Counted from the first letter of the stretch, positions 23,103-31,527 are shown. The stretch is 40,961 nucleotides of DNA from Streptosporangiaceae bacterium (GCA_025934375.1 JAICYD010000061.1:1-40961); one strand, 5' to 3'. The notes: a model not told the origin generated them from the sequence alone. A program made the numbers and translations.

Positions 23103-24001
23103 GGCGTCCTTTCTCCCAGCCCGGTCCCTTCTCCCCACCCGGCGCGGCGCGCGGCGACCGCGAGCGCGCGGCGGGTGAGCTCGCCGGCCAGGTGCCGCTT
23201 GTAGTCCTCCGGTCCGCGCTGGTCGGCGGCCGGGCGGCAGTTCGCCGCGGCGATCGCCCCCGCCTCGGCGAACGCCTCCGGCCCGGGCCGCCGGCCGCGC
23301 AGGTAGTCCTCAGCCTCGGCCGCCACGAAGTGCTGGGCGCCGAGCGCGGTCAGCCCGATCCCCGCGTCGGTGATGACCCCGGCGCGATCGAGCCAGAGCG
23401 CGGCGCCGGCCGCGCCGACCGGCCAGTCCCCGGCCCGCCGGGAGACCTTGACGTATGCCGTCCCCGCGCCGGCCTTCACCGGCAGCCGGACCTCGGTCAG
23501 CATCTCGACGGGGCCGACCACCGTCTCGTACGGGCCGGTATGGAACTCGCGCGCCGAAACCTCGCGCTTCCCGCCGGGTCCCGCGATGATCATGGTGCCC
23601 TTGAGCGCGGCGAACGCGGCCGAAAGGTCCTCCGACGGGTCGGCCTGGCACAGCGAGCCGCCGACGGTGCCCCACTCGCGCACGATCGGATCGGCGATGA
23701 CCCGCTCGGCGTCCCGCAATATGGCGAAGTGCCCGGCGGCCAGCGCGGAATCCAGCAGCTGGGCGTGCGTTGTGAGCGTGCCGATGCGCAGCTCGCCGCC
23801 CGCGACGCGGATGAAGCGCAGGTCAGCCAGTCCGTTGACGTCGACCAATACTTCTGGCTGGGCTAGCCGTAGCTTCATCATGGGGATCAGGCTGTGCCCG
23901 CCGGCCAGGATGCGCGCCTCCGGCCCGTACCTGGCGAGCAGCGACAGCGCGTGGCTTACGCTCGATGCCTTCTCGTACTCGACCTGGGCCGGGACTTGCA
24001 C
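23099..24001 (-). CDS. FAD-binding medium subunit of the first CO dehydrogenase-like enzyme (CoxM-like)
   Basis: A 300-aa flavoprotein subunit that takes electrons from the iron-sulfur subunit and passes them to the respiratory chain. FAD-binding motifs are RILAGGHSLIPMMKLRLAQP near residue 37 and TVGGSLCQADPSEDL near 110; the C-terminal CO dehydrogenase flavoprotein domain ends with RGPEDYKRHLAGELTRRAL. GTG at 24001 is chosen because it gives family length and has AGGGGG five bases upstream. It is the first gene of the leftward operon, divergent from a LysR regulator with only about 40 bases between the starts, so the promoters must be very close or overlap. Confidence 0.88.
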   Translation of the reverse strand: MQVPAQVEYEKASSVSHALSLLARYGPEARILAGGHSLIPMMKLRLAQPEVLVDVNGLADLRFIRVAGGELRIGTLTTHAQLLDSALAAGHFAILRDAERVIADPIVREWGTVGGSLCQADPSEDLSAAFAALKGTMIIAGPGGKREVSAREFHTGPYETVVGPVEMLTEVRLPVKAGAGTAYVKVSRRAGDWPVGAAGAALWLDRAGVITDAGIGLTALGAQHFVAAEAEDYLRGRRPGPEAFAEAGAIAAANCRPAADQRGPEDYKRHLAGELTRRALAVAARRAGWGEGTGLGERTP

Positions 24002-24040
24002 TAGTACCCCCTGTAGCGATGAGGTGGTGGTGGAGGCTAG

Positions 24041-25024
24041 ATGACGCTGACTCAACTCAACGCGTTCGTCCTGGTGGCCCGGTTGGGGTCGGTCCGGGCG
24101 GCCGCCAGCGCGCTCGGGGTGAGCGAGTCCGCCGTGTCTCAGGCGCTGACCGCCCTGCGCCAGGACCTGGGCGACCAGCTGATTACCCGTAGTCAGTCTG
24201 GCATGACGCTGACCCCGGGTGGCTCGCGTCTGCTCGGCACCGCCTCGCAGATCGTCGTGCTGGGCGCCGAGGCGCACGCGGCGGTCCGCGCCGCGCAAGG
24301 CGCGCCCGAGCAACTGCGGGTCATCGCGACCGCGACGTTCGCCGAGTTCGTGGCGGGGCCGCTGATGGAGGCGTTCACCAGGCGGTTCGCCGGCGCGGTG
24401 GAGGTCACCACGGGCGTCGCGCCCGCCGCCGAGCACGCGGTGCTGATCGCCAACCGCCTGGCCGACGTGGCGTTCGGTACCGGGGTCATGGGGGAGGTCC
24501 CGTTGCCGGTGGTGACCGAGCCGGTCTTCAAGTACCGGCTGGTCGCGGTGACGGCCGGGCAGGGGCTGCGCGGCGCGCCCCGCCAGCCGGCGCCCGCCAG
24601 CCGGCCCTCCGGCACCCCCCGGGACTGGCGCTGGCTCGTCGGCCCGTCCGGCACCGATCCCAACACCGCCACGTCCCGGCTGCTGGCCCGGCTCGGCATC
24701 CCGGAGGGCAACGTCCGCGTGCTGCCCAGCCAGTCCGCCGCCTGGTCGGCCGCCGCTGACGGCGCCGGCGTCGCGACCGCGATCGAGCACCTGGTCTCCC
24801 ACCAGGTCAGGCGCGGTGAGCTGACCCTCGTCGACATGGCGGGGGTCCCGGCCGACGCGGTCTGGTGCGCCACGACCCTGGAGCGCGACCATCGCAGCAC
24901 CGCGGCCAGCGGGCTGCGCCGCTTCCTGTCCACGCCGGAGGCCATGCAGGTCATCCGGTCGCCTGCCGCCGGCGTCCCGCCGTCGCGCTTCAAGCCCCCG
25001 GTGTACGTCACCATCTGGAGCTGA
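24041..25024 (+). CDS. LysR-family transcriptional regulator
   Basis: A 327-aa regulator with an N-terminal winged helix (LNAFVLVARLGSVRAAASAL, then GVSESAVSQALTALRQDLG and TLTPGGSRLL) and a substrate-binding-like sensor domain. It is divergent from the first coxM-like gene, the usual position of a LysR activator of the neighbouring operon. In Mycobacterium sp. JC1 a LysR-type protein, CutR, is needed for CO dehydrogenase expression, so this may be its counterpart; which of the two cox operons it controls cannot be told. ATG at 24041 follows GGTGGAGG. The inducer is unknown. Confidence 0.88.
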   Translation: MTLTQLNAFVLVARLGSVRAAASALGVSESAVSQALTALRQDLGDQLITRSQSGMTLTPGGSRLLGTASQIVVLGAEAHAAVRAAQGAPEQLRVIATATFAEFVAGPLMEAFTRRFAGAVEVTTGVAPAAEHAVLIANRLADVAFGTGVMGEVPLPVVTEPVFKYRLVAVTAGQGLRGAPRQPAPASRPSGTPRDWRWLVGPSGTDPNTATSRLLARLGIPEGNVRVLPSQSAAWSAAADGAGVATAIEHLVSHQVRRGELTLVDMAGVPADAVWCATTLERDHRSTAASGLRRFLSTPEAMQVIRSPAAGVPPSRFKPPVYVTIWS

Positions 25025-25169
25025 GCCAGCCGACCGGAACTTAAGCATTTCCTTATTCTGCGCTCCACCCAGCATCGTTGCCACCACGGGGAGCGTCATC
25101 GCGAGCCGCGAGGGGTCATCCTGGCCGCGCGTCAGTCGCGGTAATCATGGCGAATGTCGGGCCTGTGGC

Positions 25170-25501
25170 GATGGCGCCCCGGAATCGGGGCCGTCCCCGG
25201 CGGGTCGCTGGCCCCCCCGCCCCGGCAAGTGCCGGGCCGGTGGCCCTCTCGCCCCGGAACATCTGGCGGTCGGTGGCCCTCCCGGCACGGGTAGAGCGGG
25301 TCGCTGGCCCTTCCGACCCAGAGCGGCTCCGGGGTGATGGCCCTCCTGCCCCGGAACGGGCTGCCCCTGCGCCCGGGCCGATGCGGCATTCACCCCGGAA
25401 CGGGCTGCCCCCGCGCCCGGGCCGATGCGGCATTCACCCCGGAACGGGTCCGTCGCGCCCGGGTGATGCGGCAGTTGCCCCGGAACCGTCCGCGGGCACC
25501 T
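25170..25501. repeat. Degenerate tandem minisatellite in the gene-free spacer before the second cox operon
   Basis: About nine related units each contain a CCCCGGAA-type core. The four clearest begin at 25336, 25380, 25424 and 25465: the first two are 44 bases long, the third 41, the fourth shorter and truncated. Consensus start is GATGCGGCATTCACCCCGGA. Upstream units (31-40 bases) share TGGCCCTC and CCCCGGAA but are degenerate. One frame stays open through the region, but the predicted peptide is only the repeat translated and shows no protein-like pattern. The whole spacer 25025-25691 has no convincing gene. Confidence 0.75.
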
Positions 25502-25691
25502 GCCGCGCCACCCCGGGTAGAGGAAGCGGAACGGGAGGCCTTGGGGTCCGCCCGGTCCCCTTCGCCAGGGGTCCCGCATCGCCTCGGGCCCCCGTCGTCC
25601 GGGTTCACGCTCGCGCTGGCGCGTCCCCGTTCGCGCCCTGATTAAGGGAGTGCTTATTTGACTGTTGCGGTCGTGTTAAGAGAGGCGCAGC

Positions 25692-25994
25692 ATGCCAGGC
25701 ATGCGAGTCGAGTCCGATGGCCACAGCAACGGTAACCCGCGCCTGTACGAGGTGATCGAGAACGCCCCCAAGACCAACCCGACCGGGAAGAGCCCCACGG
25801 TCTGGGCCTGGCCGCAGCTCATCGACCACCTGAAGGTCGCCGGCCAGCCGGTAGCGGGGCCGTGGCCGCCGCATCAGGAGCCGCGCCCTGATCCCGACTA
25901 TGAGTCCGGCCCGGTAGCGATCCCGGACCCTGCTGCTGCCTCCCGGGGGGACGCGCCCGCGGAGCATCATCCGTACCCCCCGATCAGCGACTGA
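25692..25994 (+). CDS. Small hypothetical protein preceding coxM
   Basis: A 100-aa soluble protein I do not recognise. It has strong G/C third-position bias, so it is very likely translated. The front half is the conserved-looking part (NPRLYEVIENAPKTNPTGKS, then PTVWAWPQLIDHLKVAGQPV); the back half is rich in Pro, Asp and Glu and probably flexible. No signal peptide, membrane helix or cysteine is seen. It ends 32 bases before the coxM start and is likely the first gene of the cox operon. Alternative ATG at 25701. It could be a small chaperone, a regulator or a leader; no function is assigned. Confidence 0.6.
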   Translation: MPGMRVESDGHSNGNPRLYEVIENAPKTNPTGKSPTVWAWPQLIDHLKVAGQPVAGPWPPHQEPRPDPDYESGPVAIPDPAAASRGDAPAEHHPYPPISD

Positions 25995-26026
25995 ATATCC
26001 CGTCCCACTCCCCGGAGGACGTGCTT

Positions 26027-26926
26027 ATGTACCCATCGCGGTTCCGATACGAGGCACCGCGCTCGCTGGATGAGGCGATCGGAACGCTGCGCGACGGCGG
26101 CGACTACGCCAAGATCCTGGCCGGCGGGCAGAGCCTCGTGCCGATGATGAAGCTGCGATTCGCCTCGCCCGAGTTGATCGTCGACATCAACAACGTGCCC
26201 GGCCTGGACTACCATCGCGCGGACGCTGACGGCACCCTGCGCGTTGGCGCCCTGACGCGGCACGCCGACCTGGAGTGGTCACCGCTGCTCAAGGCGTCGC
26301 AGCCGACGATGGCCGCCGCGGCGCCGATGATCGCCGATCCGCTGGTGCGTAACCGCGGGACCCTCGTCGGCTCGCTGTGCCACGCCGACCCCCAGGGCGA
26401 CTGGGCCGCAGTGATGATCTCCCTGGGCGCCAGCGTCGTCGCCCAGGGTCCTCGCGGCCGGCGCGCCATCCCGGTCGCCGACTTCGTCACCGGCCCGTTC
26501 GAGAACGCGCTGGAGCATGACGAGATCGCCGTCGAGGCCGTCGTACCGCCTGCCCAGGGCACCCGGGCCGGCGGGTACCTCAAGCTTGAACGCCGCGTCG
26601 GCGACTTCGCGACCTGCGGCGTCGCGGTCGCGCTGGAGATCAGCGCGGCCGGCGAGGTGATCCGGGCCGGGATCGGGCTGACCGGCGTGGGCGGCGCCAC
26701 CATCAACGCCACCCAGGCGGCCGCGGCGCTGTCCGGCAAGGCGCTGACGCCGGAGGCCATCGAGGCGGCGGCCGAGCTCACGGCCCAGGCGGCGCAGCCG
26801 CGAACCGATCACCGGGGCAGCGCCGAGTACAAGCGGCACATGGTCCGCACGTTCGCCGCGCGCATCCTGGGCGCGGCGGCACCGGGCGGCACGGGGCCCG
26901 CGACAACGACGGAAAGGGCAGCGTGA
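26027..26926 (+). CDS. coxM: CO dehydrogenase medium (FAD) subunit
   Basis: The 299-aa flavoprotein subunit of the second, form I-type CO dehydrogenase. MYPSRFRYEAPRSLDEAIG begins the FAD domain; the pyrophosphate loops are KILAGGQSLVPMMKLRFASP and TLVGSLCHADPQGDW, and the C-terminal domain ends with HRGSAEYKRHMVRTFAARIL. ATG at 26027 has GGAGG eight bases before it, whereas the in-frame GTG six bases earlier would be too close. It is followed by coxS after six bases. In the CoxMSL complex electrons go from Mo-Cu through two [2Fe-2S] clusters to this FAD and then to quinone. Confidence 0.93.
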   Translation: MYPSRFRYEAPRSLDEAIGTLRDGGDYAKILAGGQSLVPMMKLRFASPELIVDINNVPGLDYHRADADGTLRVGALTRHADLEWSPLLKASQPTMAAAAPMIADPLVRNRGTLVGSLCHADPQGDWAAVMISLGASVVAQGPRGRRAIPVADFVTGPFENALEHDEIAVEAVVPPAQGTRAGGYLKLERRVGDFATCGVAVALEISAAGEVIRAGIGLTGVGGATINATQAAAALSGKALTPEAIEAAAELTAQAAQPRTDHRGSAEYKRHMVRTFAARILGAAAPGGTGPATTTERAA

Positions 26927-26932
26927 CCAGCG

Positions 26933-27469
26933 ATGACTGCTGTCTACGACGACCTTGGCGACGAGGCGACGAGCGATATCCCGGTCCGCCGGATCAGGTT
27001 CACGATCAACGGCGCCAAGAAGATCGCCGAGATCGAGCCGCGGCTCCTGCTATCCCACCTGATCCGCCGCGGCGTCGGCCTGACCGGCACGCACATGGGC
27101 TGCGACACCACTAACTGCGGCGCCTGCACCGTCCTGGTCGACGGCAAGCCGGTCAAGTCCTGCACGATGCTCGCCGTCCAGGTCGACGGACGCGAGGTCA
27201 CCACCGTGGAGGGGCTGGCCAGCGCGAGCGAGCTGCACCCGCTGCAGGAGGGGTTCCGGGAGGAGCACGGCCTGCAGTGCGGTTTCTGCACGCCCGGCAT
27301 GATGATGGCCGCCAAGGGCCTGCTCGACCGCAACCCCAACCCGACCGAGGAAGACGTGCGCTGGGCGCTGTCCGGCAACCTGTGCCGCTGCACCGGCTAC
27401 CAGAACATCGTGAAGTCCGTCTTGTGGGCGGCCGAGAAGCAGCGTGCGCGAACCCCAGGGGCGGAGTAA
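26933..27469 (+). CDS. coxS: CO dehydrogenase small [2Fe-2S] subunit
   Basis: A 178-aa iron-sulfur subunit with both clusters intact: Cys57, 62, 65 (GCDTTNCGACTV) and Cys77 for the ferredoxin-type cluster; Cys116, 119 (CGFCTPGM) and Cys151, 153 (CRCTGYQNIV) for the second. It has an N-terminal extension of about 18 residues compared with the paralogue at 22.6-23.1 kb. The stop codon is four bases before the coxL ATG, whose ribosome binding site lies inside the coxS end. This is the standard M-S-L order of aerobic CO dehydrogenase operons. Confidence 0.95.
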   Translation: MTAVYDDLGDEATSDIPVRRIRFTINGAKKIAEIEPRLLLSHLIRRGVGLTGTHMGCDTTNCGACTVLVDGKPVKSCTMLAVQVDGREVTTVEGLASASELHPLQEGFREEHGLQCGFCTPGMMMAAKGLLDRNPNPTEEDVRWALSGNLCRCTGYQNIVKSVLWAAEKQRARTPGAE

Positions 27470-27473
27470 AGCC

Positions 27474-29864
27474 ATGACGAGCAAGGCACTCGACGAGATC
27501 AAGATCGGCGGGCTGGGATCGAGCCGCAAGCGCGTCGAGGACGACCGGTTCATCCGCGGCAAGGGCAACTACCTGGATGACGTGACCCTGCCCGGCATGC
27601 TGCACATGGAGATCTTGCGCAGCCCGCTGCCGCACGCCCGGATCAAGTCGATCGACACCAGCAAGGCATGGGAGATCCCCGGCGTTCACCTCGTCATGAC
27701 CGGCGAGATGATGGCGACCCGGAACCTGGCCTGGATGCCGACGCTGTCCTATGACACGCAGGCGGTGCTGGCCACCGATAAGGTGCGGTTCCAGGGCCAG
27801 GAGGTCGCCTGCGTCATCGCCGACGACCCCTACATCGCCAAGGACGCGTGCGAGGCGATCGAGGTCGACTACGAGCCGCTGCCGGTGATCATCAACCCGG
27901 AGCAGGCGCAAGCCGACGGCGCGCCGATCATCCGCGATGACAAGGACGGCCAGGCCAGCAACGTCATCTACGACTGGGAGGTCGGCGACCAGGCCGCCAC
28001 CGGCCGGGCGTTCGCTCAGGCCGACGTCGTCTCCAAGCTGGAGCTGCACTACCCGAGGAGCCACCCCAGCCCGATCGAGTGCTGCGGAAGCGTCGCCGAC
28101 TTCAACCGGGCCACCAGCAAGCTCACCGTGTACATGACGACGCAGGCGCCGCACATCATCCGCGCCGCCGTCGCGATGGTCGCCGAGTTGCCAGAACATC
28201 TAATCCGGATCGTCTCACCGGACATTGGCGGCGGCTTCGGCAACAAGGTGCCGGTCTATCCCGGCTACGTGATGTCGATACTCGCCTCGATCCTGCTGGA
28301 GCGCCCGGTTAAGTGGATCGAGGACAAGACCGGCAACCTGATCTCGACCGGCTTCGCCCGCGACGTGTACCTCAAGGGCGAGATGGCACTCAGGCGAGAT
28401 GGGAAGATTCTCGCGGTAAGGATGCACACCGACGCCGACCACGGGGCGTTCTTCTCCGACGCCCAGCCGTCCAAGTTCAAGATCGGCCTGATGCACTCGG
28501 CGTTCGCGGCCTACGACATCCCGGCCGCGCACCTGACGGCGCGCGGCGTCTACACGAACAAGGCGCCCGGCGGCGTCGCCTACCGGTGCTCGTTCCGGGT
28601 CACCGAGGCGATGTTCTTCCAGGAGCGCATGATCCAGGAGGCCGCCAACGACCTCGGCATGGATCAAGCAGCCTTTAGACGGATCAATTTCGTCGCAGAT
28701 CATGACTTCCCGCACCGCACGCCGTTCGGCTTCCTGACCGACTCCGGCCAGTACGCCAAGTGCCTCGACGTTGGCCTCAAGGCGATCGACTACGACAAGT
28801 TCCGCGAAGAGCAAAAAGAGGCCCGCAAGCGCGGCAGGCTGCTGGGCCTGGGCATCTCCACGATGACCGAGCCACTGGGCGCGGGCAACAGCCGCGAGTA
28901 CGACATCCTCGGCATCAAGATGTTCGACTCGGCCGACCTGAAGGTCCACATGACCGGCAAGGCGCTCCTCCGGACCGGCGCGAAGTCCCAGGGCCAGGGA
29001 CACGAGACCACGTGGGCGCAGATCGTCGCCCACGAGCTGGGCATCCCGGCGGCCGACGTGACAGTGGAGGAAGGCGACACCGACACGGCGCCGTTCGGGA
29101 TGGGCACCTACGCGTCGCGGTCCACGCCGGTAGCGGGGGCCGCGGTCGCGATGGTGTCGCGCAAGATCCGGGCCAAGGCCCGCAAGCTCGCCGCGCACCT
29201 GCTGGAGGTATCGGAGGAGGACATCGAGTGGGAGCTGGGCCGCTTCTACGTCCGCTCGGCGCCCGGCCGCGGGGTCACCATCCAGGAATGCGCCATGGCC
29301 GCCTACAGCAACATGCCCGACGGCATGGAGCCCGGCCTGGAGAACACCGCCTACTACGACCCGCCCAACCTCACCTGGCCCTTCGCGGTCTACATCGCCA
29401 CCGTCGAGGTGGACCCGGTCACCGGGGTCTGGGACGTCCTCAAGATGGTCGCCGTCGATGACTGCGGCGTCCGGATCAACCCGATGATCGTCGAGGGCCA
29501 GATCATGGGCGGCCTCACCGAGGCCTACGCGATGGCGTCCATGCAGTTCATCACCTTCGACGCCGACGGCAACTGCGTCGGCTCGAACTACATGGACTAC
29601 CTGCTCCCGTCGGCCTGGGAGACGCCCGGCTTCGAGCTGCACAGCGAGGTCGTCACGCCCTGCCCGCACCACCCGCTCGGCGCCAAGGGCATCGGGGAGT
29701 GCGCCGCCGTCGGCGGCCCTGCGGCGTTCGTCAACGCCGTCATGGACGCCCTCGGGGGCACCGGCGTCCGCAACATTGACATGCCACTGCTGCCTGATCG
29801 CGTATGGGAGGCGCTCACGAACCGCCATGACGTCTCCGGCGCGCCGCCAATCCGACAGGACTGA
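27474..29864 (+). CDS. coxL: CO dehydrogenase large subunit, form I (Mo-Cu)
   Basis: The catalytic subunit (796 aa) of aerobic carbon monoxide dehydrogenase, which oxidises CO to CO2 at a [CuSMoO2] site. The form I signature AYRCSFR is at residues 369-375, with the copper-binding Cys372. Other active-site blocks are PDIGGGFGNKVPVYPGY, KSQGQGHETTWAQIVAHELG, GMGTYASRSTPVAG, VDDCGVRINPMIVEGQ and PLGAKGIGECAAVGG with the catalytic Glu742. ATG at 27474 has GGCGGAG eight bases upstream; a start 30 bases earlier lies within coxS. Form I CoxL is the accepted marker of true CO oxidisers, so this operon predicts use of atmospheric or soil CO, with the cofactor made by Moa/Moe proteins. Confidence 0.96.
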   Translation: MTSKALDEIKIGGLGSSRKRVEDDRFIRGKGNYLDDVTLPGMLHMEILRSPLPHARIKSIDTSKAWEIPGVHLVMTGEMMATRNLAWMPTLSYDTQAVLATDKVRFQGQEVACVIADDPYIAKDACEAIEVDYEPLPVIINPEQAQADGAPIIRDDKDGQASNVIYDWEVGDQAATGRAFAQADVVSKLELHYPRSHPSPIECCGSVADFNRATSKLTVYMTTQAPHIIRAAVAMVAELPEHLIRIVSPDIGGGFGNKVPVYPGYVMSILASILLERPVKWIEDKTGNLISTGFARDVYLKGEMALRRDGKILAVRMHTDADHGAFFSDAQPSKFKIGLMHSAFAAYDIPAAHLTARGVYTNKAPGGVAYRCSFRVTEAMFFQERMIQEAANDLGMDQAAFRRINFVADHDFPHRTPFGFLTDSGQYAKCLDVGLKAIDYDKFREEQKEARKRGRLLGLGISTMTEPLGAGNSREYDILGIKMFDSADLKVHMTGKALLRTGAKSQGQGHETTWAQIVAHELGIPAADVTVEEGDTDTAPFGMGTYASRSTPVAGAAVAMVSRKIRAKARKLAAHLLEVSEEDIEWELGRFYVRSAPGRGVTIQECAMAAYSNMPDGMEPGLENTAYYDPPNLTWPFAVYIATVEVDPVTGVWDVLKMVAVDDCGVRINPMIVEGQIMGGLTEAYAMASMQFITFDADGNCVGSNYMDYLLPSAWETPGFELHSEVVTPCPHHPLGAKGIGECAAVGGPAAFVNAVMDALGGTGVRNIDMPLLPDRVWEALTNRHDVSGAPPIRQD

Positions 29865-29866
29865 TC

Positions 29867-30940
29867 ATGCCCAACGGAACGCGCATCCTGCACGCCGCCA
29901 CCCAGCTCGCTGACGCGGGTGAGGCGTTCGCCCTGGCGACGGTCGTGTGGCGCCAGGGCCCGTCCTCGGGCAAGCAGGGGTCGCGCGCGATCATCACCGC
30001 CGACGGTGAGCTGCGCGGCTGGATCGGCGGCGCCTGCGCCGAGCCGACGGTCATCCGCGAGGCACGGGCCGCGATCGCCGACGGCCGGCCGCGCCTCCTG
30101 CTCCTAGGGCCGGCGGACAAGTTCGGCGACGCGGTGCCCGACGGGATGACCGTCGTGCCGATCTCCTGCCAGAGCGAGGGGGCGCTGGAAGTGTACATCG
30201 AGCCGGTGCTGCCCGCCCCGCACCTGGTGGTCGTCGGGAGCTCTCCGATGGCCGCCACGCTCGGCCAGCTGGCCGAGACGATCGGCTGGTCCGTCGACGT
30301 GCTCACCGGGCGGCAGTTCACGGCCGAACGCGTCCGCCCCCAGTCGATGGTGGTCATCGCCACCCAGGGGCACGGCGACGAGGACCTGGTCAGCGCCGCC
30401 GTCCTCGCCCGGCCCGCCTACCTCGGCCTGGTGGGGTCCCGCAAGCGCGGTGCGGGACTGCTGGGCTATCTCGCCGACCGGGGCCTGCCCAAGGACCAGC
30501 TCGACCGGGTGCACGTCCCGGCCGGCCTGGACCTCGGGCACACCGGGCATGAGGAGATGGCGGTGGCGATCTTGGCCGAGCTCGTGCAACTGCGCAGTAC
30601 CTCCCAGGGGGGCTTCGCCGCCCCTTCGACCCCCCAAAGGGGGGAGACCCCCCTTTCACCCCCCTCCCCGGGGGAACCCGCACAAACCGCGGCCCCCCGG
30701 GCTTCCCGGGTGCCGGGCCGGGGTGCCCCCGGGCCTCCCGATTGCCGGGCTGGGGAGACCGCCCCTTCGATCTCCGATAGGGGAGTGGATGCCGAGGTCA
30801 CCGACCCGGTGTGCGGGATGACCGTCCCGGCCGACGGCCATCACTGGCCGCTGGAGCACGACGGAATCACCGATTACTTCTGCTGCGCGGGCTGCCGGCG
30901 CGCGTTCGAGGAGAGCCTCGCCAAGGGAGTGGCGCGATGA
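29867..30940 (+). CDS. XdhC/CoxI-family maturation factor fused to a YHS metal-binding domain
   Basis: A two-domain protein (357 aa). Residues about 1-80 are the XdhC/CoxI domain and about 117-240 the Rossmann-like XdhC C-terminal domain (PHLVVVGSSPMAATLGQLAE, then YLGLVGSRKRGAGLL). XdhC proteins hold the molybdenum cofactor and help sulfurate it before insertion into the hydroxylase. Residues about 312-350 are a YHS domain (DPVCGMTV, YFCCAGCRRAFE) of the type found in copper and heavy-metal proteins. Since CO dehydrogenase needs both a sulfido ligand and copper, the fusion may combine both jobs; this is inference. The 63-residue Pro/Gly-rich linker (246-308) is encoded by the GC-rich repeat also seen at the moeA end. 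It begins two bases after coxL, and its stop overlaps coxG. Confidence 0.88.
   Translation: MPNGTRILHAATQLADAGEAFALATVVWRQGPSSGKQGSRAIITADGELRGWIGGACAEPTVIREARAAIADGRPRLLLLGPADKFGDAVPDGMTVVPISCQSEGALEVYIEPVLPAPHLVVVGSSPMAATLGQLAETIGWSVDVLTGRQFTAERVRPQSMVVIATQGHGDEDLVSAAVLARPAYLGLVGSRKRGAGLLGYLADRGLPKDQLDRVHVPAGLDLGHTGHEEMAVAILAELVQLRSTSQGGFAAPSTPQRGETPLSPPSPGEPAQTAAPRASRVPGRGAPGPPDCRAGETAPSISDRGVDAEVTDPVCGMTVPADGHHWPLEHDGITDYFCCAGCRRAFEESLAKGVAR
30629..30672 (+). repeat. GC-rich dispersed repeat inside the XdhC-YHS linker
   Basis: The 18 bases 30648-30665 (CCCCCCTTTCACCCCCCT) occur again on the minus strand at 5656-5673 at the end of moeA, in the same orientation relative to the gene. Flanking bases (C-run, AAGGGGGG before; CCCCGGG after) also match over about 45 bases. 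The surrounding linker 30600-30790 is built of G and C runs with short palindromes such as CCCGGGCTTCCCGGG. The frame is kept, so both protein domains survive. Confidence 0.65.
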
Positions 30941-31527
30941 TCATCAACAGCGGCTTTGAGGTCGCCCAGCCAGCCGAGAAGGTCTGGCGGTTCTTCGACG
31001 ACATCCCGCAGGTCGCGTCCTGCCTGCCGGGCGCCGAGCTGACCGAGGACCTGGGCGACGGCAAGTACAAGGGCCGGGTCGCGATCCGGATGGGCCCGGT
31101 CCGGCTGCAGTTCGCCGGGACCGCCGACATCACCGAGCGCGATGAAGCACGGCGGGCCATCGCCGTCCGCGCCGCCGGCGCCGACGAGAAGGGCCGCGGC
31201 CAGGCCGCGATGAACGTGACCGCGGTGGTGACGTCCAAGGGCCGCGCCACCCGCGTCGACGTCAGCCAGGACCTGCAGCTGTCAGGGGCCGCGGCCCAGT
31301 ACGGGCGCGGCATGATCGGCGACTTCTCCGCGATCATGATGCGTGACTTCGCGGCCAACATGGCCGACCGGATCACCCGCCTGGACCGCGGCGAGTCGGC
31401 GGAGCAGATCGCGGCGGCGGCCGCCGGAGGCTCCGTCGGCGGGTTCGCGCTCGCCGCCCGCGCGGCGCGCCTGGCGCTGGCGCGCGTGTTCCGCCGTTTC
31501 TTCCTGCCCTACCAGCCCGCGACCTGA
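30937..31527 (+). CDS. coxG: CoxG-family SRPBCC protein of CO dehydrogenase
   Basis: A 196-aa protein with an N-terminal SRPBCC (START-like) lipid-binding fold: FEVAQPAEKVWRFFDDIPQV, SCLPGAELTEDLGDGKYKG and GRGMIGDFSAIMMRDFAANM are family marks. The C-terminal 40 residues are hydrophobic and Arg-rich and could sit on the membrane. CoxG tethers CO dehydrogenase to the membrane, and recent work on the mycobacterial enzyme reports that it carries menaquinone to the complex. ATG at 30937 overlaps the XdhC-YHS stop (ATGA) and has GGGAG upstream. It is followed by five small membrane-protein genes that may extend this membrane link. Confidence 0.9.
   Translation: MIINSGFEVAQPAEKVWRFFDDIPQVASCLPGAELTEDLGDGKYKGRVAIRMGPVRLQFAGTADITERDEARRAIAVRAAGADEKGRGQAAMNVTAVVTSKGRATRVDVSQDLQLSGAAAQYGRGMIGDFSAIMMRDFAANMADRITRLDRGESAEQIAAAAAGGSVGGFALAARAARLALARVFRRFFLPYQPAT

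Noticed and set aside
25078..25641. 187-residue open frame in the spacer before the cox operon
   Set aside because: It is the minisatellite translated; other frames are equally open, there is no ribosome binding site, and the peptide is only repeat-derived Pro/Arg/Gly.
25650..25690. Promoter built on TTGACT at about 25659 for the cox operon
   Set aside because: No suitable -10 hexamer lies 16-19 bases downstream, so the match is likely chance.
27474..29864. Ordinary xanthine dehydrogenase or form II CoxL
   Set aside because: The loop is AYRCSFR with the copper-site cysteine, and the M-S-L order with coxG fits form I CO dehydrogenase.
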